Below, piece after piece: positions 47,769 to 59,107 of a DNA stretch of 64,000 nucleotides; position 1 is the first letter of the stretch; every line of letters begins with the position of its first letter. Origin of the DNA: Talaromyces rugulosus (taxonomy: Eukaryota; Ascomycota; Eurotiomycetes; Eurotiales; Trichocomaceae); the NCBI RefSeq assembly GCF_013368755.1, contig NC_049561.1, positions 7,068,001 through 7,132,000 of the forward strand, read 5' to 3'. Under the pieces are notes generated by a model. That model did not search any database. It saw nothing but the letters and a program-made list of their open reading frames with translations, and was not told where the DNA came from. The position numbers and the translations under genes are program-made.

Positions 47769-47899
47769 AGATTGAATTAAATTATCCTTAGCTGTTTCCT
47801 TGATAATTCTGTCTTGTAGTTTACTATCTATAGTGGTTTCTATAGTTGCTGCTAATATGGCTATCTAAAGATTATATTCCAGATTTCTTTCATTTCTGT

Positions 47900-48244
47900 A
47901 TTATAATAATGCTGGCTTTAATTTCTTAACTCTTTTTTTGTAATCTGACTGTCGGCTTAGGGCGTCTACTCTCATATTTTCTATTTCTTTGCAATATTTG
48001 ATCATAAACTAATAGTTCACCATTAATTCCGCCTATCTTGCTTATCTTTGTGTTAACACTTTAGTTATTGTGAAGTAAGTAAGGTTTTTATAATCTGTGA
48101 TGATCCTTATAGGGAACTTAGTTTCTTCAAGATATATCCTTCAATATCATAATGCTGATATAATTACAAGTAATTCCTTGTCGTGTATCTTATAGTTTAA
48201 TTCAGCATTAATTAGCTTCCTTGAATAGTATGCCACTGGTCGTG
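47900..48244 (-). pseudogene. Outer element RNase H, C-terminal half
   Basis: Reads [30 protein letters not shown], later ADALSR-like MRVDALSRQ. It joins directly to the part at 54251 once the nested element is ignored. Confidence 0.75.
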
Positions 48245-48516
48245 TGACGTGCCTTTTCCAAAGATATTCGATTCCTATCTAGGGGTGCGATTCTCTAAAA
48301 CAACAAGCATGGGAAAGGAATCTAACTACCAGGACCTGTGGGAAGGTTTTATCTTGTGTGCTTAGGTAACCAGCTTGACCCCTTATGGCCCTGGGGTGAG
48401 GCTATCCCTAGATCTGGCACTGCGGGTTAGGGTTGATGCCCTTCCTGCCTAAGGCCTTCTATCTGGTCATAAGGCCGCTTCTATTCTTGGGGATAGCCTT
48501 AGGCTTAGCCGTTACA
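48245..48516 (-). repeat. Nested element 3' LTR (272 bp)
   Basis: Begins TGACGTGCCTTTTCC, ends GCCGTTACA; aligns with 53979-54250 by transitions. Confidence 0.85.
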
Positions 48517-49339
48517 TCATCCTCTTCTTTGGAAATGCTTGCCCTTAAGTGTTGATTGCTGGTCTGTCATTATCTACATGCTTTTTAATAAATTAATTCT
48601 CCTCTATGGCTTTTATCCACGTATCTAACTAACACGATGGACCTGGCTTCTCAGGATTGGTATTATAGAATAATTTTAGCACCAATAAAGCGTTCAAAAA
48701 GTACCCTGCTAGATACTATACTAGATCTAGATCTCTGCCTAGCTAGCTTACTTAATAGCACAGCTTTTTTTAATATATCTAGGAGTCTAGGATCCTATTA
48801 ACTTCCTATTCCGAATTTCTGTTGACCTAAAGCTTAGAATATTCCTTCTCTAGTTGATTAGCAAGGGGCTTAGTTAAAGTAGCATGGTAGAGTTTATCTG
48901 AAGAAAAGATATAGTATATTTATATGTCTTGCAGCAAATCTAATTTAAAGACATATTCTATTTTATATAGTATCTTGTATAGCCTTTCAGATTGATGGTC
49001 CAGCTTTCTACTTAGTCGTCCTGTATTCTATTCTTTGTTATTAACATAGATATAGTCATTAACTCTAAAGTCTATCTCCTATCTGCGCTTGTTTACTTAC
49101 TATTGCTGTCTATTTTATACTTTTATAATATTATTATAAGTATAGTCCTATATATACTCTAAATACTATATCTATACTTAGGCTTTTTTTTTGTTTAGTA
49201 TATAGCTTTTAGATGATATTGATAGTATCTAATTAAATAATATTCAAGGAGTATAATCTTTTTCTATCTTAAATAGGGATATCCCTATAGATTTCTATGA
49301 CAGTGATGTAGCTATAAAGTTAATGATTAGTAAGTACTT

Positions 49340-49760
49340 TAACTAGTTATCTATTATAAAGTTAATATATGGCTATAGCTGCTGCTGAAGATATTGATTT
49401 GTTATTTCTATTTATTTATCTGTTTAGGTATGCTGTGCTGTTGATAGCTTTATCTTGATGTGAAGGATTTAGTACATCTCTTCCTAGAACTCAGAGATGA
49501 ACTAGTTTCCTTAGTCTGATATAATGCTGTCTGGCAGGCCTATCTATAGAAAGATATACTGAATCTATAACTTTGCCATGTCTCTAGCTATCATCTTTTT
49601 ATAATATAGTATAGAGACCAGTCTTTTGATTAAGTAGTTAATAGTAATAAAAATATTATTAAATCTCTGTTTGTTCTAAGGCAGCTCTATAAAGTCTATT
49701 AATAAATGCTGCTAAGGTTATACTGGGATAGGTAATAGTTAGAAGAGTCTAGGGGCCTTA
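49340..49760 (-). pseudogene. Nested element integrase core
   Basis: Decayed but readable: LLDFIELP, FNNIFITINYLIKR, MIARDMAKL, IGLPDSIISD, IKIKLSTAQHT. These are in the order of a gypsy integrase catalytic domain, with TAA/TAG in between. Confidence 0.7.
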
Positions 49761-50799
49761 TCTCTATATGTGTTTATCTTTTTATATATCTTATAATTAT
49801 CTATATATTAGTTTATATCATTGCTCTATGCCTTTTAATAGAACTATTCTTAGACTAGCTTCAGTATTTTTGTATGTTCTGGGTGTGTTGTTGTGGGTTG
49901 TTGATATATTTTATCTAGTAGTTATACTCGTAAATCGTTTTTCTTAGAAATATAGAGTTATTTATTAAAGAAAAGTTATTTTTTAATTATTTTATAGCTC
50001 TCTTCTTTTCTTAAGAGTAAGATTTTAGTATTTTTCTTAGCTATATATTCTTTATTAGCTACTAATATTTTAGTAATAATATTATTCTTTATAATTAGGA
50101 TAACTAGTTCTATATATACTATTTTAAATACAATCTTATTATCGATTTTATATTATGGTAGTAGTATTTAGTTCTGGTGGTTGAGGTTTTTTTGTTTTTT
50201 TATCTTTTTTCTAAATAAGGGTATCTACTAATATATTCACTTTTCCTGGTTGATATCTGAGTATAAAGTGGTATTCTTCTAAGAATTTGTACTATTAGGC
50301 TTATTAGATATTTAGAGCTTTAGTAGTTATAAAATATTTAAGAATCTGGTAATCTAATAGGATATTAAAGGACTTCTGTTTTCTTAATCTAATTAATTTA
50401 GACTTCTATTCTCTTAGAGTCTTTATTACTGCTAGTAGTTCTTTGTTATGGATGTTGTAATTATATTTAGCTGGGGTTATTGATATAGAGTAGTATATAA
50501 CTAGATGCTATTTCTTATCCTTATATAGTTGAGATAGGACTATGGTCACTACTCTGTCTGATATATCTGTTTCTATGTAGGTTTAGTGATTAGGGTTGTA
50601 ATAGGCTAGTATTAGGGTTACTGATAATTTCTTTTTTAGATTTTTAAATACTTCTTCGCACTCTTTACTCTATATAAATGGAATATTAGTTTAAGTGAGG
50701 TAATGCAATGGCTTTGTAGTTCAGCTATAGGCTTTTATAAACTTCTAATAGAAGTTATAGAAACTAAGGAATAACTGTATTTCTAAAACTGTTATTAGT

Positions 50800-51270
50800 A
50801 TCTTTTAGGAAAGGATAATCTCAATCTTTGCTAGGTCAACCTCTATCCCTTTTAAAGTAATGATAAAGTCTAGATACTTGGTTAATATGACATGGAACTT
50901 ATATTTTTTGATATTAACTTGCAGTTCTGCCTCTTAGAGTCTTTTTAATATCTGTCGCACATATATCTTATGCTCTAGCTTGTTCTCGCTATATATTAAT
51001 AGATCGTTGATGAACACAATCACAAACTGGTTAAGATAGTCTATAAAGATATTATTGATCAGTTATTAAAACATTACTAGTCTATTAGTAAGGCTAAATA
51101 GTATTACTTTATACTTAAAAGTATTATATTGACAACAAAAGGTGGTTAGATCTATAGAGTCTAGGTACATTCAGATTCAGTAAAATCTCTGTTTAATATC
51201 CAGCTTAGTAAAGATTTTTGCCTTACTTAAGCACTTAAAGACTTCCTTAATAAGTGGCAATAGATATTGG
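50800..51270 (-). pseudogene. Nested element reverse transcriptase core
   Basis: Reads KIFTKLDIKQRFY, FKYKVILFSLTNRLVMF, then FVIVFINDLLIYSENKLEHK (the Y-x-D-D box, here IND), then AELQVNIKKYKFHV. Stops throughout; inactive. Confidence 0.75.
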
Positions 51271-53978
51271 TTTTTTCTGGTTAAAGTGTTTAGCTTGTGG
51301 TAATTAACACAGAAGCAGAATCTGCCATTGGCTTTCTTAGCTATAAGGATTAGAGATGTAAATAGTGTATTGCTAGGGATAATAAATCCTTTATCCAGGT
51401 TATTAATAATATAGTCTCAGGCTGTTTAGAGCTGTTCCTTTAATATTCGATATAAAGAATTATAACCTAACTCTAAGTCCTAATTCAACTTAATCTTATA
51501 GTTATACTTTTAGTAAACTGGTAACTTATCTAAGCAGATCTTTAAGAAGATGTTAGCGAATTTATAATACTGATCTAATAGCTGCTGCTTAATCTCCTTG
51601 TTTTTAGTTAACTTAGCTATTTTTTTTTTCTTAGTTTCTAGCACCTACTTTATTTTATAAAGACTAGTTATAAAGATATCTATAGTCTTGTTTTTTATAT
51701 AATAATAGAATCTAACAGCTCTGATAATTATTATATCTATTCTATATATTTTTTTTTCTAAGTATTGGTAATATAGATTTCTTATTAGACTGATAACTAA
51801 TAATACTTTCTTGGTATTGCCAAAGGATCCTGTGGTGTTCTCTGATTGTAAAGCTTTCTCTATTTTCTGTAGTTTTATTCTTAATTATGTCCTTTACATT
51901 TTTTCTATAACTATAGGCGCTTTTTTTTAGGATTCTGGTTGTAAGAGTAAAATAGATTCTTTTATTAATTAATCTCAGTGCTCTATATTAGCTTGGTGCT
52001 TGAGATTAACTAGTCCATTTCTCTTTAGTATTGTTTTTAGTATATAGATGAACTGTTCTTTCTCTATTTAATCTTTAAGAGACACATCCTCTAGCTATAA
52101 AAGGCGATGGTTTCTGTAATCTACTAATATATTATATTTCTCCAGCTATATACGATCTAAAATGACATTGTGACGGCCTAGTTATACTAAGAGAAAGGGT
52201 AGATGCTGCTGTATCTAGCTATCAATAACCAGTGTTAAGATTATAAGGTGTATAACTAGTTCCACTGTCTTTCTATTATATTCTCTTATCTTATAGGGTT
52301 CAGAAATGGGTACTGTGTATGTCTAAAAGTATCATGCAAGCTTCTTTGCTAAAAATATATCTAAAAAGGCAAATCTGTTGGTTCTAATATTGACTAAAGT
52401 TTTAATGTAAATTAAATATCCATTCTTAGCTAGCTAAATAGATATAGTTATGCTATTCTTTTCTTTTTTTATTAGCTGTGAGAGATCTAAAGCTTTATTA
52501 TCTATACTTAATGCGTCTAAGAAGAAGACTTTTTTTAGGTATAGATATTTTCTGACTTTTTATCTATATTATCTTTATTCTATTTCTCTAAGGCTTTTAG
52601 ATCTGGAGTCTTCTTCTTAAGAGAGTACTTATTAGTATAATGATTACTTAGTTTATAATTAAAATATTTATCTTTACTTATTAGCTTTTTTTTTTTTTTT
52701 TAGAAGAGCTATAATTAAGGAGCTTTATTCTTTAGCTTTAATCCTCTAAAGGTATTTGATTGGTAGTCTTTCTAGCTATAGTCTTTACTATTTTTAATTC
52801 CATAGCTGTAGGTACGTCGTTCCCTTTTAGCGATCTACTTGAGGTGGTTAGTAGTAGTGTGGCATCTTTATATAAAGATCTAGTATAATACTATTAGATT
52901 AATATTTTCCTTGATTATGGCGCGCTATATATTGAATAAGAATTTATAATAAAGTTCTTTTTTTTATTTTAATAGGGTGAGGCCAGCTTCCTGGATAAGA
53001 AATATGAATTTTAACAAAAAGATCTGAAACTTTGAATCTCTTATTACTAGGCGACAGAGTTCTATCTTTATATTAATTATGTAGTTCTTGTCTATGTAGA
53101 TTGTTTTTAGATGCTTGAAGATGTTACTAATATTTTAATAATGTTGTGCTAAGTTCTTCCAGAATTATAGGAGTAAGTGATTGGCTGTTTCTCTCTTATA
53201 TATCCTCTTCACGTACGCTATATAGGCCAGGGCTGTTAGGTAATGGTCAGCGTTGGCTTCCAACTTGTTCTTGATATTGATCTTCTATAATTCATACTTA
53301 GGATTGATTTTATCTAATAGCAGCTAGCCATTTAGTAGCTTGGTAGTCTTCTTTTTGTGATTTTCTCTGGCTGAAGAGATATTGGTAATTATAGTATCAC
53401 GCTCTATGATTAGTTTAGATATGGTCTAGTGATGGTTGGTTAGATTACTTTTAAGATTTTAAATCTTCTCTTTTATAGAGTTGATTTCCTCTATATTATT
53501 ATTGCTAGACTTAGTAAGAGCTTCTTTTAGTCGTTTCTTTTATATAGAGAGATGTTGGAATAAATCTTTAAACAGGTCTCTAGGGTCGCTTCTGTAAAGT
53601 TTAAGGAATTTATTTTTATTGAGTAGTTCTTTAGGAATATCTCTAAGCTTTAGTTCTTTAAGATTAATAGTTAAATAGTGACTGGGCTTTTCTATATTAT
53701 TGTTGCTAGCGTTTTTGTTATATTAATATCTGTTAGTAGTACTTAGTCTTGCTATTATATTAGTTTATAAGATTTCTAGATTTTAAATGAAGATAAATAA
53801 AGGTTTAGGGTCAGAGTATTGATAAGATGTTTATTATAGCTGTACAGACTATACTGAACATAAAGAGGTTGAGATAAAGAAAAGTCTATTTCTAACTAGA
53901 GTGCTGATTGTAGCTAAGTACTAGTTATGCTAATTATAAGAAAGATAAAGATAAAATATAGTGATGTTTATTATAATA

Positions 53979-54250
53979 TAATGTGTCTTTTCTAAAGATA
54001 TTTAATTCCTATCTAGGGATGTAATTCTTTAAAATAATAAGCATAGGAAAGGAATCTAACTACTAGGATCTGTAGGAAGGTTTTATTTTGTGTGCTTAAG
54101 TAACCAGCTTGACCTTTTATGGCCTTAGGGTGAGGCTATCCCCAGATCTGGTACCGTGGGTTAGGGTTGATGCCCTTCTTGCCTGAGGCCTCTCATCCGG
54201 CCACGAGGCCGCTCCTACCCTTGGGGATAGCCTCAGGCTCAGCCGTCACA
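53979..54250 (-). repeat. Nested element 5' LTR (272 bp)
   Basis: Begins TAATGTGTCTTTTCT (RIP-altered TG), ends GCCGTCACA. Its right part is less mutated and the left part more mutated than the other copy. Confidence 0.85.
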
Positions 54251-55500
54251 GTCGTGGTTTTCTGTTATTTCTAGATTGTATTAATACTACTCTAATAGCA
54301 AAATCTGATGCGTCAGTCTTTAATGTTGATTTTTTTTCTGGATTATGTTGTTTAAGTATTAATATTATGATAAGTCGTATCTTGACTTCTTCCATTGTTT
54401 TTTCATATTTGTTTGTCCAGTTGAAGTCTATATCCTTTTTGAGTAGTCTAAATAGTGGATTCATGATTTTTATATATCCACCGATGTATTTTCTCATATA
54501 ATTAATCATTTCAATAAGAACTTGTATTTCTTTTACGTTTTTTGGTATAGGCCAATCCAGAATTGCTTATATTTTTTCTTTATCGATTTGTATCTCTTTT
54601 TATGTGATCCTATATCCCAAAAAATCTATTTCTTGCACATAAAATTCACATTTCTTTAGCTTAACCTATAGTTTTGTTTGTTGTAGTTAATGTAATACCA
54701 TTTGTATATATTATATATAGTCTTCCAGGCTATCAGAGAATATAAGGATATTATCTAAGTATACAATAGTAAAATCATATAAGTAGTCTTTAATAATTTT
54801 ATTAATATATCTCTAAAAGGTTGCTGGCGCATTGATTAATCTAAAGGACATAACCAAGTATTCAAAATAACTATATTTTATCTTAAATACTGTTTTCTAT
54901 TCTTTCTTTTTCTTAATACAGATTTGATTATACGTATCTGTAATATTAAGTTTAGTGAACCATTTCTTTCCTCATACTTTATCCTGTATTTCAATGATAA
55001 GAGATAACAGGTAACTGTCTCGGATCATAATTCTATTTAGTTGCCAATAGTCTATACATAGTCTTAGCTCAATGGTCCCTTTCTTTGGTATAAATAGTAC
55101 AGGGTACCCTACTGGTGATGTCAATGGTCGTATATATCTTTTTGTAAGCATTTTATTGATGTATTTCTTTAGTACTTATGATTTGTTTTCTGATATCTGG
55201 TAAATTCTTTGTATTTTTGGTTCCTTATCTTCCTTAAGTGGAATAATATAATCCCACTGGCCATATTCAGGCAGTTTATTATATATTCCATCAAACAATT
55301 CCTTGAATCTTTTGTATTCTGTAGATAATATAACGTTTGTTATTACTATAAGTTGTTGTTCCTCTTCCATAACTTCAGTAATGGTTCTATCTTTAATACT
55401 ATTCTGTAATAGAGTGTGCTATACTATTATGTCTGACCTCTGATCTCTTATTTTTCCCATAGATACAGTGACCTTCCTCATAGTCCGGGTTATCCTATAA
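54251..55500 (-). pseudogene. Outer element RT and RNase H, N-terminal part
   Basis: Open pieces: 55176-55370 (FKELFDGIYNKLPEYGQWD, the RT entry region) and 54246-54509 (YIKIMNPLFRLLKKD, then KSTLKTDASDFAIRVVLIQ, the RT connection and RNase H start). RIP stops between them. Confidence 0.8.
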
Positions 55501-56649
55501 TTTTTGTACTTTGTCAGGTCCAATCTCTCTTTTTCTTAATAGATAAAAGGATTGTGTCTTTTTAATCAAAGAATTCTTAAAACGATATCGTCTTGTTCTA
55601 GTCTAGCAATATTGAAATTTATTATTTTTTCATGTGCTCTGATAGACATTTTAAGATAACCACTTTCTTTAGTAATTTCTCCTTTCTGTAGTTCTGTTTT
55701 TTTTAATTTAGTGAGAGATATAGGTTTAAGTTTTTTCTTTTCTAGTAACTATAATATGTTTAGAGTTCTAGGGCTTATAAAATTATATATTGCTTTTAAA
55801 TTAATTATAACTTCAAAGTTCTTTCTTTTGATTTCTACTGTTTGTTATATTTGTTTGCCGTATCTCATTACTTTTAATTCTCTTTAGGGTCCCTTTTCTT
55901 TGGTTGTTCTATAAATCTGTGAACTTATTATATCAGGTACTTGTGCCCCTATCAGCTGACTTTATTGTTCAATTTTTTTAGGTGTAAGAGTCGTCCATGT
56001 TTTTAATAACGTATTTACTCTTTTGTTGATGGTTTTTGGTACAATGAATCTTTTTATAGCTTCATCTGTTTCTTTTTTCATCCACTTACAGTTTTGTAGG
56101 TTAATTTTTCTTTTGGCCTTAGAAAAGTAACTGCTTCTGTTTTTTGCATTTATATAAGTTAAATATCCCTGATCTACACATGCTAAGAACGATATCCAAG
56201 CGTGATTTGGGTGTTTTTCATATGTATATAAACCTTTACATAGTGGATTACATTATTTCTGCGCTTTTCTTGCTTGTGCAATACTATATTGTTTCGCTTT
56301 AATCTATTTATAGTTGTTGGGTTTAAGTTTCTTTTCACTTTTCGGGAAATAACTATTGACTTGTTTGTTTTCAAGATATTCTAAGTAGGTATTGTCAGTA
56401 TAGTTTGTCAGTATAGTTTGTCAGATTAACTATGTAATGTCTTAGATAAGCCTTTACCATATAAAGGTATCCGCAAGGTTCGTTGTATAGGTTATCATTC
56501 TTTTTAGTTTCTTTTTATTCATCTTTAGTTTCTTGAGGGGTTTCTGGTGCCTTAACTGCTTTTTTGTCAGGTGATCTACTATTGTATCCTTCTCTTTCTG
56601 CTTAAGTTGTTATTGGATAGACTCTTTTAGTATAGAGATTTTCTTTATA

Positions 56650-57624
56650 ACTCTAGACATGCATTGTTTCTAAATGTAGCTATATCTTGTTTTTAGTCTT
56701 ATTAAAGCTACTGCAAACGCTTTCTTCTTTATTGTGGTATTCCATATTATTGTTCTAGTAGATGTAGTTTTCTTGGTCTTCTTTGTTTGTTGCCTTAAGT
56801 TGGGCTTGTTTTGGTTGTTAATAGTCTTGTTTGAAGTAATCTTTCTTTCTACAGTTAAAGCAAGTTAGTTAAGACTTATTAAACTGCTTCTTTAGTTTAG
56901 GTTTCCTTTTTTCTATTGTATTTAATTTCATTGGTCTTGGTCTATATAGGTTATATTTTTTCTGTTTTTGGTTTGCTCACTGGGATGTTCCTCTATATTG
57001 TCTCTATTGTTGGATTTCTCTTTTCTTGAGCTTCATTTCATAAAACTTGTTGTTGATCTTGACAGCTTTCTCAATAAATTTATTAAGATCATCTAGTCTA
57101 TTGTCTCTGATAAGTTCTATTTATATTTCTTCTTTCAGCATATTTTCAAAGTATCCAATATAAACTTCATCATCCCAGTTTAATAATGCAATGATTTATT
57201 TGAATCTTGCCACTAACTATTATGCTGATCCTATTTATTATAGGCTTCTGAGTTGCCTTTCTACAATATATACAGTATCAATATCACTAAATACTGCGGT
57301 AAACTTCTTCTTAAATTCTTTATAATTACCAAATATTTCTTTAGTATTTAGACTTTAATCTTTTCTATCCTTATTGTAGTATTTCCTGATTGCTGGTTCC
57401 ATCCATTTGAACGCAGGTCCCATAAGGCAAATTAATACATAGATAACTTTAGAGTCTTTAGTATTGAAGAATAATTGGTTGATTACCACATATATATCCA
57501 TTTGCATAAGGAATATTCTGAGTTTGCTTCTTTCTCCACCATAGATTTGGGGTTTTAGAAACTTTGGTCCCCTATTTATAGATGTTTAAGCTTAGATTAC
57601 TTCTTTAATAATACTTTCTGCCAT
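56650..57624 (-). pseudogene. Outer element Gag with CCHC-type zinc knuckle
   Basis: Starts MAESIIKEVI at 57624, about 95 bp from the 5' LTR. The retrotransposon gag core (GPAFKWMEPAIRKYYN) and a zinc knuckle remnant CFNCRKKDYFKQDY (nt 56829-56871; the expected His and last Cys are changed to Tyr, as RIP would do) can be read. Confidence 0.75.
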
Positions 57625-57718
57625 GTTTAGCTATTTCCTGATAGGGTAATACTTTTTTGATTAGTTCTAATTCATAGTACTTAATCCTATACTGATAAGG
57701 TCAAGATAATAGTTCTTT

Positions 57719-58266
57719 TGTTATAGACCTGGATCCATCCTATTTGTGATTGGCTTCATAGACGTTGGTATGGAGTGACTCTATGCAGCTTATAACACAA
57801 GTTAGAAGAGGTCCTTTTGTAATATATATATCTTAAGATAAGTTTGTCTTGTTGATCTCAAAGTAATGATTAAATAATAAAAATAGATATAATAGTAAAC
57901 TGGTAAGACTTATAAAAGATTAAAGTAAAATGACTTAGATTAAAGAACTATAAAGAACTAAATATATGATGGTAAATAAGCGTTTTTATATATCTAGTTC
58001 TTTTTATTCTGTATATTGTATACTATCTATTAGTAGTGGTAGATGGTAGATGGTATATCTTTCTTTATCTAATAATACTTTGTTGTTTTGTATATTTTTT
58101 ATCTTATTATAGTTTGGTATATTTTTTATATCATTATATAACTTCCTATGTTCCATAGGTCAGTATATGTTACTGTCCATGACTGGTAATTATCTGTCTT
58201 TGTATTTTGCGACCTTTCCTCCCTGGTCATAGTATATTTTAGCGTTATGCAGGTTGCTTCGTAACA
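57719..58266 (-). repeat. Outer element 5' LTR (548 bp)
   Basis: Begins TGTTATAGACCTGG and ends GTAACA. Differences from the other LTR that I compared are C/T or G/A. Confidence 0.9.
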
Positions 58267-58271
58267 TTCAC
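58267..58271. repeat. Target-site duplication TTCAC, right copy
   Basis: TTCAC immediately right of the 5' LTR. Confidence 0.8.
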
Positions 58272-58308
58272 CATTTTACACACTCTTTGATCAATTACAC
58301 CCCGCTGC
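58272..58308. repeat. Terminal-repeat-like arm, part 2
   Basis: CATTTTACACACTCTTTG... to CCCCGCTG; the continuation of 45180-45196. Reverse complement reads CAGCGGGG...AGAGTGTG...GTGAAGCCAGTTTCGAA when joined. Confidence 0.6.
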
Positions 58309-59107
58309 CAAGGCGCTTATGTATACAGTAACATGCATTAGGTTAATGGTATATTATCAGGTATTGTCATGTTTTGTTAAAAACGTTGCGTACAGCACTA
58401 GGCTGGTAAAAGTTAGTATTTTCATCATATATATAGTGTTATGTTAGTTTCTGAACAAAACATGAAACAAATGATACTTTTAAATTGCACTAGTATTTAT
58501 ACTAACTGTTTCTATTCTAGTGGGTGTATTCCACCATGAGGGTGGGGTTAAATCAAGTGAAAGAGTGTGTAACAGATGAAGCCGGTTTCGCTATCCGCAC
58601 CTGTTTTTGACCGATTTCGAAACCGGCTTCACCTCAAAGACACACTCTCTCTTCAAACCCAGCCCCACTGCCAAGCTTGTTTCGGTCACCTTAACCCTAT
58701 TCCGTTAGCCTTGTATGTTATAAAGGTGAATGCGTATAATATTCTGATCTGATTACAATACCTTACAACTTACTAATATTCTTGCCTAAATTTCAATAAC
58801 CCGTTGTTGCATCCATCTATCCTCATACTTCTAGACATGCCTATTGTCTCTTGCAAGCTATGTGACAAAGTGTTTTATAATATGATTTTGTTCTTTAAAA
58901 GCGATTCTAATAAAATAAGAAATCCATATGGGGATACCTTTTCATGGCTATGTCATGGACAAGGCTGCAGGAGTGATCGCCGCCATCAGGCGTCGAAGTC
59001 AGCCTCGCCAGTCTGCGTCTGCGTCTGCGTCTCACCCTCCTGATACACTTTCCCATTCGCTCTATCTGGACATCACTTTCCTCATTCCCTAGATAAGTGA
59101 ATCTGCC
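58309..59107. other. intergenic, includes an inverted repeat
   Basis: About 800 bp. Apart from the inverted repeat at 58540-58670 and a short GTCTGC run at 59013-59035, nothing coding is convincing. Confidence 0.4.
58540..58670. mobile_element. 131-bp inverted repeat (MITE-like)
   Basis: Left arm 58540-58590 (GGTGGGGTT...AGAGTGTGT...TGAAGCCGGTTTCG) and right arm 58618-58670 (CGAAACCGGCTTCA...ACACTCT...AGCCCCACTG) are imperfect reverse complements around a 27-bp loop. Relatives of the same arm lie at 45180/58272 and 62731. Probably a deleted DNA transposon or MITE. Confidence 0.6.

Larger units (their letters stand above)
48245..54250 (-). mobile_element. Nested Ty3/gypsy retrotransposon (6.0 kb) inside the outer element's RNase H
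   Basis: Two 272-bp LTRs bound a strongly AT-enriched interior. GTCGTG occurs at both sides (48239-48244 and 54251-54256), a 5-6 bp target duplication. Minus-strand RT (around 50.8-51.3 kb) and integrase (around 49.3-49.8 kb) can still be read through many stops. Orientation is the same as the outer element. Its LTRs are unlike the outer ones, so it is a different family. Confidence 0.88.
45197..58266 (-). mobile_element. Ty3/gypsy LTR retrotransposon, outer element (13.07 kb with nested insert)
   Basis: Chromoviral-type Ty3/gypsy element on the minus strand. From right to left: 5' LTR, Gag, protease/RT, RNase H (split by a nested element), integrase, chromodomain-like tail, an antisense frame, 3' LTR. 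LTRs start TG and end CA. The target duplication TTCAC is at 45192-45196 and 58267-58271. Coding parts are full of TAA/TAG stops and the LTRs differ by transitions only, the mark of repeat-induced point mutation. Without the nested element it would be about 7.06 kb. Confidence 0.92.

Noticed and set aside
58804..59043. 79-codon frame with CKLC...C as a zinc-finger gene
   Set aside because: Cys/His spacing does not fit a finger and the frame ends in a GTCTGC simple repeat.
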